Below are positions 17,120 through 26,538 of a DNA stretch of 64,000 nucleotides, one piece after another. The position numbers and the translations under genes were made by a program. The DNA lies in NCBI RefSeq assembly GCF_017306585.1, contig NZ_JAFKIC010000106.1, positions 1 to 64,000 on the forward strand. Reading direction: 5' to 3'. The notes beneath the pieces were generated by a model. It was not told where the DNA came from. It saw only the letters and a list, made by a program, of their open reading frames with translations, and did no database searches. This DNA comes from Mesorhizobium sp. (lineage in GTDB: Bacteria; Pseudomonadota; Alphaproteobacteria; Rhizobiales; Rhizobiaceae). The stretch's first letter is position 1; each line of letters starts with the position of its first letter.

Positions 17120-17133
17120 TAAATTATAGTTTA
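17120..17133. promoter_or_regulatory. Transfer-regulon palindrome, site 1
   Basis: TAAATTATAGTTTA, 13/14 to the consensus TAAACTATAGTTTA that I derive from five copies. It lies between divergent genes: 30 bp from the TrbM-like start and 7 bp before the HTH start. The palindrome contains the -10-like hexamer TATAGT (here on the plus strand; the consensus has it on both), so a bound protein would block RNA polymerase. Confidence 0.7.
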
Positions 17134-17140
17134 TACGACG

Positions 17141-17398
17141 ATGACGAGCAAGCGCAAGAAGGCAGACACCGAGCTTGGTACGAGGATCCTGCGAAACATG
17201 GCACGGGTCATGGAGCGCGAGCGGGAAAAACGCGGCCTCAACAAGAAAGAAATGGCCGAGCTGTGCGAAGTGACTTATCCCTTTTATTTTCAAATCCTTG
17301 AAGGAATAGCGAACCCCTCTTTGCAGACGATTACCCGCATCAGCATCAACCTCGATGTGCCCCTGCAAGAACTCATGAGCGGGTCCGCGCCTCTTTGA
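17141..17398 (+). CDS. Small HTH (XRE-like) regulator, candidate transfer regulator
   Basis: 85 aa with a basic N-terminus (MTSKRKKADTE) and a Cro/C1-type helix-turn-helix (residues about 14-75: RNMARVMEREREKRGLNKKEMAELCEVTYPFYFQILEGIANPSLQTITRISINLDVPLQEL). There is no effector domain. A palindrome shared with four other transfer-gene promoters ends seven bases before its ATG and replaces a ribosome site, so autoregulation and near-leaderless translation are likely. I infer that it controls the VirB operon and its satellites; direct proof is absent. It is slightly richer in A+T than its neighbours. Confidence 0.8.
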   Translation: MTSKRKKADTELGTRILRNMARVMEREREKRGLNKKEMAELCEVTYPFYFQILEGIANPSLQTITRISINLDVPLQELMSGSAPL

Positions 17399-17472
17399 TC
17401 GAAAATGCCGGGAATGTCGCTGCTCGCGCGGACTGAACCCGACTTCCTGCCAAAAACGGCTTGCCGAAAACA

Positions 17473-17486
17473 TAAACTATATTTAA
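17473..17486. promoter_or_regulatory. Transfer-regulon palindrome, site 2
   Basis: TAAACTATATTTAA, 12/14 to the consensus, 69 bp upstream of the secreted-protein gene at 17556. Confidence 0.55.
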
Positions 17487-17555
17487 TTTTCCGCCTCTGT
17501 ATGATCGCTGGATGAACCGCAAGGTTTCCGGCGCAGGATTCGGGGCATATCGGCC

Positions 17556-17981
17556 ATGCGTTATCTCTTAGCTTCAGGTCTCCTCGCGATCGCCACCGCT
17601 GCATATGCCGGTGAGAACCCGATGTGGCCAACGAGCCTGGCCTGGACGTGCCGGTTTTCCTCGGTCATCCGGTGTGAGCGTTCCGTCGATTGCGCCGCGG
17701 TTGCGGAGGAGGGGGAACTCGCCCTGGACTATCGCGAAAACCGCCTGACGGATCAGAAGGGCGCGGTTCATCCGATCAAGCGCCATTACGTCCAGACGGT
17801 GGTCGGCAGCCCGATCGGGAGCGAGGTGAAGATCGAGCTCGAAACGAATGACGTGATCTGGCTTTCGCCGGCCGACGGGGCGGGGGTGTTTTCGGACAAC
17901 TGGATCGGAGTACTGCTCTCGCCGAAAGCGGGCGTCATCGTCCAAGAGCTTCGACCATTGGTTTGTCGACCAGTGAAATAA
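17556..17981 (+). CDS. Secreted hypothetical protein of the transfer regulon
   Basis: 141 aa with a clear signal peptide (MRYLLASGLLAIATAAYAGEN). The mature part has a Cys cluster (WTCRFSSVIRCERSVDC) and a Cys near the end (PLVCRPVK), so disulphides are likely. I do not recognise the family. It follows the HTH gene on the same strand but has its own copy of the palindrome. The next 280 bp up to 18264 have no gene. Confidence 0.65.
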   Translation: MRYLLASGLLAIATAAYAGENPMWPTSLAWTCRFSSVIRCERSVDCAAVAEEGELALDYRENRLTDQKGAVHPIKRHYVQTVVGSPIGSEVKIELETNDVIWLSPADGAGVFSDNWIGVLLSPKAGVIVQELRPLVCRPVK

Positions 17982-18211
17982 GGCTTGGTGGGAAGCCGCT
18001 TCCGGTTACGGCGGATTTCCTGCCGTCGCTTGCCTCATCCCTAGGTTCGATTTACTTGGGCCGAATCGGAAGAGGTCCAGTCGGCAGGCAGAGGTGAGGA
18101 TGCTTCTGCGCCGCAGGGGAAGCTATGGGTCTATCATATGAGGCACGAAACACAGAAAGCCAGCAAGCCGTATTTCCGTTTTTCTCCCTTTACGGCAATA
18201 CTGAAATATTT

Positions 18212-18225
18212 GTTGCGAATGCAAC
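18212..18225. promoter_or_regulatory. Inverted repeat upstream of the restriction cassette
   Basis: GTTGC (18212-18216) - GAAT - GCAAC (18221-18225), 40 bp before the ribbon-helix-helix-like gene. It is a plausible operator for that small protein. Confidence 0.35.
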
Positions 18226-18264
18226 TTCTCGTCGTTAAAATTTCGATTCGGCGAGGCGGGGCAC

Positions 18265-18453
18265 ATGATCGAAACTCAAACCGGAACAGCGTCACAGACG
18301 GAGGCGAATGCCGACGACCTGCAGACTTTAAATTTTAAGGTGCCTCGCTCGTTCAAAAAGGCCTTCAAAATCTATGCGGTCGAGCATGGAATCAGCATGG
18401 TCGACCTTCTCCGCGAAGGCTTCGAACTCAGCAAAAAGCAGCGCAAATCGTGA
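18265..18453 (+). CDS. Ribbon-helix-helix-like small DNA-binding protein
   Basis: 62 aa. After a polar N-terminus comes LNFKVPRSFKKAFKIYAVEHGISMVDLLREGFELSKKQRK. The pattern (beta-strand with alternating residues, then two helices) fits MetJ/Arc ribbon-helix-helix proteins such as ParG or antitoxins. GGCGAGGCGGGG precedes the ATG. The stop overlaps the start of the methyltransferase gene (GTGA), so it is the first gene of the cassette and probably its controller. Confidence 0.6.
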   Translation: MIETQTGTASQTEANADDLQTLNFKVPRSFKKAFKIYAVEHGISMVDLLREGFELSKKQRKS

Positions 18454-21326
18454 GAAAAGCGAAGGCAGCCGTTGAGGAGACGTTGCGCGTCGAGCCCTCG
18501 TTGGCGACGGCGATCGATGCGCTTGCCCAGAACGGTAAGCTAATCGACGGCTTTATGGTCGTGGAAGGCTACTCGCCAGCAGGGCGCCCACCAGCCGAAG
18601 TCGTCGTCATGGAAAAGGCAGCCGAGTACGGCGCGACCGCAGTCTTCTTTGAAGCGGGAAGCGCAAGGCATCCCGGCCCGGCCCAAGCTTTCATCTATAT
18701 CTCCAAAGGTTCTGCGAAGGACCCCGAGTTCGCTCGCCTCCATAAGCGTTTATGGAACTGGGGTGGTGTGCCTGTGGTCTATCGACACACGCCGGGTCTC
18801 GTTCAACTGTTTCGTTGCCGGCATGATGCAGATTTCCTCGACAAAAATGGTGCGCTCGTTTGTCGGCCGGTCGACTTCATCAGGCTAGCCGGAAAAATTG
18901 CGCGCGCAGAAGCCTACTGGAACGCGGAGCTTTTGCGCAACGGCACGATCTGGGATGATCCTGAAGTATCGGAGAAACTTTTATCCAGGGAGAAGGCCGC
19001 GCACCGGGCGCTCATCACCGCTATAGGCCTGCTCAATGCCAAACTGAAGAGAGGCGAACTCAACATTGCGCCAGAGTTGGTCCGTCGTCTTCTGATCCTT
19101 TCACTGCTTATTGCCTACCTCGATGAGAGGGGCGCACTTGGTGAAGGTTATTTCGGTAGTTTCCTACCAGGCGCATCTGGTTTCGCGGATATTTTGACGC
19201 AAGGAAGTGCGCTCGTTGCTCTTCTTGAAGATCTTGAATTAAAATTCAACGGCGGTGTTTTCTCGCTGGATGACGAACATAAGCTTGCCCTGAAGGACGG
19301 CCTCGATCTTTCCGGCTTCCAGCGCCTGATCGATGCTAAGGAAGATAAAGACGGTCAGCTTGATTTTTGGAAAAGATATTCCTTCAAAGATTTGCCCGTC
19401 GAGCTGATAAGCCATATCTACCAAATGTTTGTGAAGAATACGAAGAGTAGCGTATATACACCGCCTGCTCTCGTACGGCTGCTTTTGGACGAAGTACTCG
19501 ACCCCGCGCGCCTCGATAAGATTGTCAACGATGGCGAGCTGCTTCTTGATCCAGCATGCGGTTCAGGGATATTTCTCGTAGAAGCTTATAAAAGGATCAT
19601 TCTTCATTGGCGTAGCAAAAATAACTGGGGTCGTCCCTCTGTCGCCGTCTTAAAGGACTTGGTTCATCGCCTTCGCGGGACCGATCTAGAGCATGGTGCA
19701 GTGGAGCTTGCTGCCTTCAGTCTATCGCTTGCAATGTGCGACGAGCTTACCTCTGATGAGCTTGGACGCAGCAAAAAGCTATTTCCTCCCCTGATCGATA
19801 GGACAATTATTACAAGTTGCTTTTTTGAGCATCTTCAAAAAGACGGTTTCAAGGATAGGTTTGGTGTGGTCGTTGGGAATCCGCCGTTCGCGTCCGAACT
19901 CGACACTCCCGGCGCGATCGAGAGCTGCAAGCGGTATGATGAGGCCCATCAGTCTCTGCCCGATAAGCAGATAGCCTTCCTTTTCCTCCATGACAGCATG
20001 TCACTACTGGCTCCGGGTGGTGTCCTCTGCATGCTGCAGCAATATAATTTCCTCTATAACCCGGGTGCCGATGATTTTCGAAGGGAGTTCATCGCGAAGT
20101 GGGATCTCCGAGAGATCCTCGACTTTGTATCGATCCGCGGCTTGTTTGATGCAGCGGACACAAAAGCAATCGCAGTCGTGGCTGAAGCAAGCGAACCTAC
20201 TGACGATCGTAAGGTTCTTCATGCAATTTTCCGACGAACACCTCGCGCGCGAGCAGATCTTCGTTTCGAAGTCGATTACTATGATCTTCAATGGCATCGC
20301 CGTGGTGATCTACTGAAGGACAGTGGCGTCGTCGTCTGGCGTGCGGGTCTCTTAGGCGGGGTGCGCGTTCAAGCTGTTGTCACGCGGCTGCGAATGTGTT
20401 CGACGCTTGGCGACTTTGCAGCCAAGCATCGCTGGGAGCACGGTGAAGGGTTCATCCAAGGAGACAAGGGCCGAGGCAGTATTGTCGACTACATTACCGG
20501 AAAGCAGTTTCTGCCATCGGAAGGCTTGACGGGGAATGGCGTCGAGACGGACCAGATTAAGGTGATGCCACGAGTTCCGATCGAAGTGCCGCGTAGGGCG
20601 GAAATTTTCCGACCTCCACTTCTTCTCGTTCGCGAACAAATGGACCTACATCATAGCTTTTGGGACAAAGGCGACCTTACCTATAAAGACCAGATCGTTG
20701 GATTCTCTGGTAAGGATCCACGCCCGCTTAAAGCTGCCTCGAAATGGCTTAACAAAAACAAACTTAAACTACAGGGGTTCGTCGCGGCAAATAGTACGAA
20801 GCTTTTCACGAAAAAGGCGACAGCGATCTCCTGCAAGGATATCTATGAGCTTCCATTCCCATCCAATGGCGATTTGGACCTAAGCGAAAACGAGTCAATC
20901 GTCCTAGACGACATAGCGCTCTACTATAGAGAGTTCATGCGTCATGGCTTCGCCTCGCCAGCTGGCAAGCCGCCGACCGGAATCGATGCGTTTCGCTCGC
21001 TCCTTTGCTCTCAGATCAATGCAATTTATCGCGACAATCAACTAGTCCCACTCGAATCGCAAACTTGGCCGGGGATGAGGTGCGAACTCTTTGCATTCGG
21101 AAAGGCCAACGTCGATCTGGGCGGAATGTCAGATCTGAAGGAGCACGTCGAAGCACTTCTGCATGAAAAGCGAGGCACAAGTCTAGCGATGACCCGCATT
21201 GCGCGAATTTACGATCGAAAGTTTGTCTATCTGATCAAACCCGACAGGGAACGTTACTGGTTAAAATCAATCGCACTGCGAGATGCAGATGACCTTCTCT
21301 TTGATCTTCGCGGCCAGGGTTTTTGA
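18450..21326 (+). CDS. DNA N6-adenine methyltransferase, type IIG-like
   Basis: 958 aa, GTG start overlapping the upstream stop. The N-terminal 170 residues are an unfamiliar domain (YGATAVFFEAGSARHPGPAQ, FARLHKRLWNWGGVPVVYRH). A helical HsdM-like part (VRRLLILSLLIAYLDERGALGEGYFG) and SYTPPALVRLL-type lead follow, then SAM motif LLDPACGSGIFLVEAYKR and catalytic GNPPF. The long C-terminal part (about residues 600-950) resembles a target-recognition region of Eco57I-class enzymes. It should modify adenine in one asymmetric site. It is AT-richer than flanking genes, which suggests recent acquisition. The stop overlaps the next start (TGATG). Confidence 0.85.
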   Translation: MRKAKAAVEETLRVEPSLATAIDALAQNGKLIDGFMVVEGYSPAGRPPAEVVVMEKAAEYGATAVFFEAGSARHPGPAQAFIYISKGSAKDPEFARLHKRLWNWGGVPVVYRHTPGLVQLFRCRHDADFLDKNGALVCRPVDFIRLAGKIARAEAYWNAELLRNGTIWDDPEVSEKLLSREKAAHRALITAIGLLNAKLKRGELNIAPELVRRLLILSLLIAYLDERGALGEGYFGSFLPGASGFADILTQGSALVALLEDLELKFNGGVFSLDDEHKLALKDGLDLSGFQRLIDAKEDKDGQLDFWKRYSFKDLPVELISHIYQMFVKNTKSSVYTPPALVRLLLDEVLDPARLDKIVNDGELLLDPACGSGIFLVEAYKRIILHWRSKNNWGRPSVAVLKDLVHRLRGTDLEHGAVELAAFSLSLAMCDELTSDELGRSKKLFPPLIDRTIITSCFFEHLQKDGFKDRFGVVVGNPPFASELDTPGAIESCKRYDEAHQSLPDKQIAFLFLHDSMSLLAPGGVLCMLQQYNFLYNPGADDFRREFIAKWDLREILDFVSIRGLFDAADTKAIAVVAEASEPTDDRKVLHAIFRRTPRARADLRFEVDYYDLQWHRRGDLLKDSGVVVWRAGLLGGVRVQAVVTRLRMCSTLGDFAAKHRWEHGEGFIQGDKGRGSIVDYITGKQFLPSEGLTGNGVETDQIKVMPRVPIEVPRRAEIFRPPLLLVREQMDLHHSFWDKGDLTYKDQIVGFSGKDPRPLKAASKWLNKNKLKLQGFVAANSTKLFTKKATAISCKDIYELPFPSNGDLDLSENESIVLDDIALYYREFMRHGFASPAGKPPTGIDAFRSLLCSQINAIYRDNQLVPLESQTWPGMRCELFAFGKANVDLGGMSDLKEHVEALLHEKRGTSLAMTRIARIYDRKFVYLIKPDRERYWLKSIALRDADDLLFDLRGQGF

Positions 21327-22036
21327 TGCTCGCTGACGATCCTTCAGGCGCTGCAACTGGCGCATTCGACACCGATATGCATCTACCTGGAACGTTCCTG
21401 CGTGAGATGATGCAATTCGTACTATCTTGCCTTCCACTATGGCGGGACGACCCCATTCGCCGAAAAAATGTAACGAGCGAAACGACGTTGACGAGCCAGT
21501 TGTGCAAATTTCTAAACAACCATACCCGGCGCGCCAAACTCGACCATATCAATTTTCAACCTGAGGATCCGGATACAGCAAAAGGGGGGAGGACAATTGA
21601 TCTGATAGCTTCCCCGAAAGGCTGCTCTATTTGGATCAACGGCCGCCAGCATACATATTATGATCCCCTAATTCCTATCGAATGTAAAAGGCTTCCAACT
21701 CCAGACCTTAAAAAGCGAGAACGGCGCGAGTATCTTCACACCAGAAGGTCGACAACCGGTGGCGTTCAGCGATTTATGGCTGGCCTTCACGGCGGAAATT
21801 ACGAAACCGCGGCTATAATTGGCTATGTTCAATCGCGAACTTCTGACGCTTGGATGGAAACCTTGAACCATTGGGTGAAGGCCTTTGTCGCTTGCACCGT
21901 AAAACCATGGACAACCGCGGATTCCATAGCAATCGAGCACCACGATGCAGTGGCCCGTACCATTTTGGGTAGATCATCACATAACCGTGTTGGGCGCCCG
22001 CCAATTGAGCTGTGGCACTTGCTGGTTGAAATGTAG
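21326..22036 (+). CDS. PD-(D/E)XK-like restriction endonuclease candidate
   Basis: 236 aa. A likely nuclease core is RTIDLIASPKGC (Asp about residue 90) followed after a strand by PLIPIECKRLPTPDLKKRE, i.e. D...E-x-K of the PD-(D/E)XK superfamily. A Gly-rich loop VQRFMAGLHGGNYETAAIIGYV follows. ATG 21326 shares a base with the methyltransferase stop. I infer that it is the cutting partner of that methyltransferase. The spacing and order of strands fit, but the family is not one I can name. Confidence 0.6.
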   Translation: MLADDPSGAATGAFDTDMHLPGTFLREMMQFVLSCLPLWRDDPIRRKNVTSETTLTSQLCKFLNNHTRRAKLDHINFQPEDPDTAKGGRTIDLIASPKGCSIWINGRQHTYYDPLIPIECKRLPTPDLKKRERREYLHTRRSTTGGVQRFMAGLHGGNYETAAIIGYVQSRTSDAWMETLNHWVKAFVACTVKPWTTADSIAIEHHDAVARTILGRSSHNRVGRPPIELWHLLVEM

Positions 22037-22200
22037 GTTGTCAAGGAAACGGCTGGGGACCCTGCAAACACAGAAAGTCTTTCATCGCACGATTCGTTAT
22101 GTTATAATATATCGCATAAGTTCTATTATGGAACCTACCGCTCAATGGCGGGCAGGCGAGGTCACTCTCCAGGGTTTTCTTTCGCCCGTGACGCTGCTAC

Positions 22201-22215
22201 GTTCATTATATGTTC
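22201..22215. promoter_or_regulatory. LexA box upstream of the helicase operon
   Basis: GTTCATTATATGTTC is an exact GTTC-N7-GTTC, the SOS box of Alphaproteobacteria, 58 bp before the helicase start. The rest of the 22037-22273 gap has AT-rich promoter-like sequence (TATAAT near 22104) but no gene. Confidence 0.8.
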
Positions 22216-22273
22216 CGGTCATCCTTTGCGCTTCGATCTTGGGATGTATCCTCTTTTTTCGAGCTATAGACAG

Positions 22274-24343
22274 ATGGCAGCGACATATCTGGAAAAACTA
22301 AATGATCGCCAGCGCGAGGCGATCGAGCATGGCATAGGCCTGGCCGACGGTTCAGTTGGCGGGCCACTGCTCATCATCGCCGGCGCCGGGAGCGGCAAAA
22401 CCAATACGCTGGCCCACCGCGTCGCACATCTGATCGTCAATGGCGCCGATCCGCGTCGCATCCTCCTGATGACCTTTTCGCGACGCGCGGCGGCGGAGAT
22501 GGGGCGCCGCGTGCAGCGGATCTGCCGGCAAGTGCTCGGCGACAATTCGGCCGTCATGGCGGACGCCATGGCCTGGGCCGGCACCTTCCACGGCATCGGT
22601 GCGCGGCTCTTGCGGATGTATGCTGAGCAGATCGGCCTCAACGTCGACTTCACGATTCATGACCGTGAGGACAGCGCGGACCTTATGAACCTCGTCCGCC
22701 ACGAGCTTGGCTTCTCGAAGATGGAAACCCGGTTTCCAACCAAGGGCACATGCCTTGCTATCTATTCGCGCGTAGTCAATTCGGAAAGCTCGATCAACGA
22801 GGTTCTGAAATCGTCCTATCCCTATGTGATGGGCTGGGAGGAGCAGGTGAAGCAACTTTTCGCCGGCTATGTCGAGGCGAAACAGGCGCAGAACGTGCTC
22901 GATTACGACGACCTGCTGCTCTACTGGGCGCAGGTCATGTCCGACCCCGAGCTTGCCGACGACATCGGCGGCCGGTTCGATCACGTCCTTGTCGACGAAT
23001 ACCAGGACACCAACCGCCTGCAGGCGTCAATTTTGATGGGTCTCAAGCCCGGCGGCCGCGGCCTGACAGTCGTCGGCGACGATGCCCAGTCGATCTATTC
23101 GTTTCGAGCGGCGACGGTGCGCAATATCCTCGATTTCCCGAAGAAGTTCTCACCAAAACCGGCCGACGTGATCACGCTCGATCGCAATTATCGCTCAACG
23201 CAGCCGATCCTCGCGGCGGCCAACGGCGTGATCGATCTTGCCCGCGAGCGTTTCACGAAGAACCTCTGGACGGATCGGAAATCCGAACAAAAGCCGATGC
23301 TCGTCACCGTCAAGGACGAGACCGACCAGGCCAACTACATTGTCGAGCAGGTGCTGGCGAACCGCGAAGTCGGCATGACCTTAAAGCAGCAGGCGGTGCT
23401 CTTCCGGACATCGAGCCATAGCGGTGCGCTGGAGGTGGAGCTCACGCGTCAGAATATCCCGTTCGTGAAGTTCGGCGGCCTGAAGTTCCTCGACAGCGCG
23501 CATGTGAAAGACCTCCTGGCAACGTTGCGCTTTGCGCAGAACCCGCGAGACCGCGTCGCCGGCTTCCGCCTCCTGCAGATGCTGCCGGGCATTGGTCCGC
23601 AGACGGCCGGCAAGATCCTCGACACGATCGCGGCCGATCCCGAACCACTCCAATCGCTTGCGGAGATCCCGCCGCCGCCCAAGACGGGTGAGGATTGGCC
23701 CGCCTTTGTCACCTTGCTCACAGCCCTCCGCAAAGTCGAGGGCGGATGGCCTGGAGAAATCGGCCTCGCACGTCTCTGGTACGAACCGCATCTCGATCGC
23801 ATTCACGAGGATGCCGATACCCGCAAGGCCGACCTCATCCAGCTCGAGCAGATCGCCGGTGGATATCCCAACCGCGAACGCTTCCTCACCGAACTGACGC
23901 TTGACCCGCCGGATGCCACCAGTGGCCAGGCCGGCGTGCCCCTGCTCGACGAGGACTATCTGATCCTCTCGACAATCCATTCCGCAAAGGGGCAGGAATG
24001 GCGCGCCGTTTACATGCTTAACGTCGTCGACGGCTGCATTCCCTCGGATCTCGGCACAGGCACGACCGCGGAACTCGAGGAGGAGCGCCGGCTGCTCTAT
24101 GTCGGGATGACGCGGGCGCGCGACAAACTCACCCTTCTCACGCCGCAACGGTTCTTCACGCACGGACAGAACGCCCAAGGCGACCGTCATGTCTATGCGT
24201 CGCGGACGCGCTTCATCCCGGCCACGCTCCTGCAGTTCTTCGAGGGGACGAGTTGGCCAAAGGTCTCGGCGGCCGCCAGCGAGCGCAGCGCCAAGCAGAT
24301 CCGCATCGATGTCACCGCGCGCATGCGATCGATGTGGAAATGA
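22274..24343 (+). CDS. UvrD/PcrA-like superfamily 1 DNA helicase
   Basis: 689 aa. All SF1 motifs are present: Q motif [12 protein letters not shown], Walker [12 protein letters not shown], motif Ia [17 protein letters not shown] (motif II), [13 protein letters not shown] (III), LDRNYRST (IV), [11 protein letters not shown] (V) and [12 protein letters not shown] (VI). It unwinds DNA 3'-5' for repair or recombination. ATG 22274 has a poor ribosome site; ATG 22244 is an alternative. It is the first gene of an SOS-controlled unit followed two bases later by dinB and then by SRAP. Its high GC contrasts with the restriction cassette just upstream. Confidence 0.88.
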   Translation: MAATYLEKLNDRQREAIEHGIGLADGSVGGPLLIIAGAGSGKTNTLAHRVAHLIVNGADPRRILLMTFSRRAAAEMGRRVQRICRQVLGDNSAVMADAMAWAGTFHGIGARLLRMYAEQIGLNVDFTIHDREDSADLMNLVRHELGFSKMETRFPTKGTCLAIYSRVVNSESSINEVLKSSYPYVMGWEEQVKQLFAGYVEAKQAQNVLDYDDLLLYWAQVMSDPELADDIGGRFDHVLVDEYQDTNRLQASILMGLKPGGRGLTVVGDDAQSIYSFRAATVRNILDFPKKFSPKPADVITLDRNYRSTQPILAAANGVIDLARERFTKNLWTDRKSEQKPMLVTVKDETDQANYIVEQVLANREVGMTLKQQAVLFRTSSHSGALEVELTRQNIPFVKFGGLKFLDSAHVKDLLATLRFAQNPRDRVAGFRLLQMLPGIGPQTAGKILDTIAADPEPLQSLAEIPPPPKTGEDWPAFVTLLTALRKVEGGWPGEIGLARLWYEPHLDRIHEDADTRKADLIQLEQIAGGYPNRERFLTELTLDPPDATSGQAGVPLLDEDYLILSTIHSAKGQEWRAVYMLNVVDGCIPSDLGTGTTAELEEERRLLYVGMTRARDKLTLLTPQRFFTHGQNAQGDRHVYASRTRFIPATLLQFFEGTSWPKVSAAASERSAKQIRIDVTARMRSMWK

Positions 24344-24344
24344 C

Positions 24345-25433
24345 ATGAGCGCGGACGGCGACAACCCGATAAGGAAGATCATCCATGTCGATATGGATGC
24401 CTTCTATGCGTCGGTCGAACAGCGCGACAATCCAGAGCTTCGCGGAATGCCAGTCGCCGTCGGTGGCTCAGCAGCGCGCGGCGTCGTTGCCGCGGCGAGC
24501 TACGAGGCGCGCGCCTTCGGCGTTCGATCGGCCCTGCCATCGGTAACGGCGAAAAGGCGCTGCCCGGACCTGATTTTTGTGCCGCCGCGCTTCGACACCT
24601 ATCGCGCGGTCTCCGCTTAAATTCGCGAGATCTTTGCCGAACACACAGACTTGATTGAACCGCTCTCCTTGGACGAAGCCTATCTGGACGTGACCGAAAA
24701 CAAGCAGGGAATTCCAATCGCCACCGAGATCGCGACAATCATCCGGGCGCGCATCAAGGAGGTCACTGGCCTCAACGCATCCGCCGGCATCTCCTATTGC
24801 AAATTCTTGGCGAAAATGGCCTCGGACCTCAACAAGCCCAATGGCCAAGCAGTAATTTTACCGAAGAATGGTCCGGGGTTTGTTGAAGCGCTCGCGGTCA
24901 AGAAATTCCACGGCGTCGGGCCGGCGACAGCCGCCAAGATGGAGCGGCTTGGCATCCTGACCGGTGCGGATCTCAAGGCAAAATCGCTTTCCTGGCTACA
25001 GGAGCATTTCGGTAAGTCGGGTGCTTGGTACTACAATATCTCCCGCGGCATCGATAACCGGGCCGTGCAACCGGATCGGCCGCGCAAGTCCGTTGGCGCC
25101 GAGGACACCTTCATTGTCGACATTGTCGATCTCGCCGCCGCCCGCGCCGAAATCCCACCGCTTGCCGCCAAGGTCTGGCGTCATTGCGGTGCCAAGGGCC
25201 TCCATGGGCGGACCGTGACGCTGAAAGTCAAATATGCCGACTTCCAGATTATCACCCGCAGCAGGACGACGTCGACGTCGATCGGCCGGCTTGATGATCT
25301 CGAAGCAATCGCGCAATCGCTCCTTGAGCCGTTGTTCCCTACGCCAAAAGGCATACGCCTGCTCGGCATCACGCTATCGTCTTTCATGGATGACGAGGAA
25401 ACCGCGGCGGACCAATTGGAGTTGCAGATCTAG
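24345..25433 (+). pseudogene. dinB: DNA polymerase IV (dinB) interrupted by an in-frame stop
   Basis: Y-family translesion polymerase. The frame starts at ATG 24345 with the catalytic [15 protein letters not shown] motif and proceeds to YRAVSA, where TAA (24618-24620, codon 92) stops it. The same frame then continues without any shift as IREIFAEHTDLIEPLSLDEAYLDVT through the helix-hairpin-helix and little-finger regions to 25433, giving 362 codons, the full family length. Family members have Gln at the stop position, so a single C-to-T change (CAA to TAA) explains it. Either it is a fresh nonsense mutation or the base is wrong. Restart at TTG 24651 would lack the N-terminal catalytic Asp. Confidence 0.88.
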
Positions 25434-25532
25434 CCGCGCCTCCAGTCTGCAGTCGAAATCCGGACGCAGCGCCTTACATTGCAAATGCAGCGCGCCGCGA
25501 GGTGCTGTAGATGCTGATCATTCGGAGGAGCC

Positions 25533-26123
25533 ATGTGCAACGATTACCGGCTAATGGTCGAACTGGCCTCGGTCATCGAGGAGTTCGAGCATCGCAAGAT
25601 CAAGATCCGCTTTCCCGAGGGGCGTCCCAATATCGAGGCGCGCGAGGATATCAAGATCACCGATACTGCGCCGATTGTCCGGACTATCGAAGGCGAGCGC
25701 GGAGCCGGGGAACTGGTTCAGCGCCGGTGGAGCTGGCCGAGCCCGACGAGAAAACCGGTCTATAACTTTCGCTCTGAGGGCCGCGAGTTCGCCTCCAACC
25801 GCTGCCTCATCGTCGCCGATGGCTTCTACGAGTTCACCGCGCCGGCCGACCCGAAGAAGAAGCGGAAGGACAAGTGGCTGTTCCGCAAGACCGGCGAGCC
25901 CATCTTTGCCATTGCCGGCATCTGGCGCGAGACCGAGGACGTCGGCGAGGCGTTCACCATGCTGACGATGGAACCGGGGCCGGATATCGCTCCCTACCAT
26001 GACCGTCAGATCGTCATTCTCGAACAGGAGAGTTGGGCCGATTGGCTCGATAGTTCGGTTTCCGCAAAGGCGTTGATCAAACCGCTTCCGAAAGGCTCCT
26101 TATCGGTGGAGCAGGTGGGGTAG
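25533..26123 (+). CDS. SOS response-associated peptidase family (SRAP/YedK/HMCES)
   Basis: 196 aa. SRAP proteins form a covalent thiazolidine link to abasic sites in ssDNA through the N-terminal Cys. Here Cys2 (MCNDY), the NFRSEGREFASNRC segment, Glu in ADGFYEFTAP and His in APYHDRQIVIL are all present, so the protein should be active. GGAGG lies six bases before the ATG. It follows dinB by 100 bp and is probably read from the LexA-controlled helicase promoter. Confidence 0.9.
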   Translation: MCNDYRLMVELASVIEEFEHRKIKIRFPEGRPNIEAREDIKITDTAPIVRTIEGERGAGELVQRRWSWPSPTRKPVYNFRSEGREFASNRCLIVADGFYEFTAPADPKKKRKDKWLFRKTGEPIFAIAGIWRETEDVGEAFTMLTMEPGPDIAPYHDRQIVILEQESWADWLDSSVSAKALIKPLPKGSLSVEQVG

Positions 26124-26139
26124 ATCGGTCCGATCGGAA

Positions 26140-26433
26140 AACAAGGCCGTTCAGCCTGAGACGGCAACATACGCCGGGCGCTTCCCATCTTCTCTCGGGC
26201 CCCTATTGCGGGCGGGAATCGCCCCATCCCGAGCTCTCGGCAGTAGTCCTCCGCAGCGCGTATCGCCTCCCGCTGGTTTGGAAAGGGGCTTTGAGGAACC
26301 CTGATTTGCCGCGCAACTGGATGAACACGCCCTTGCTGAGGACGTCGTACAGAATCTGCATGCCATCTTCGTATTTCACGATATCATATCCCGGTGGTCG
26401 TTCGGCACGAGAGAGCGCCGAGGCGGGCGGCAT
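26140..26433 (-). pseudogene. Frameshifted small gene, hypothetical
   Basis: In the minus strand of the 26124-26538 gap, one frame reads YDIVKYEDGMQILYDVLSK, GVFIQLRGKSGFLKAPFQT. A second frame then resumes with EAIRAAEDYCRELGMGRF. The joined product looks like a small compact domain with an 'F-x-T-x-EEAIRAAEDYCRE' ending, broken by a short indel near 26275. Start about 26433. Function unknown; that this was a gene is inference. Confidence 0.3.
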
Positions 26434-26538
26434 GAAATCATCCGTCGCGGTCCCCGGCGTGCTCAACTGTAAACGTGGCTGCAAACCCGTCGCACGGCCG
26501 CTTGTTCCCAGACGAACTGTGATTTGGGGGGTAAGAAA

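Noticed and set aside
22074..22140. Strong sigma-70 promoter around TATAAT near 22104
   Set aside because: No convincing -35 at the right spacing; mentioned only as AT-rich sequence.
24651..25433. Separate gene for the C-terminal part of Pol IV
   Set aside because: Would need a TTG start with no ribosome site and lacks the first catalytic motif; better explained as the rest of the interrupted dinB.
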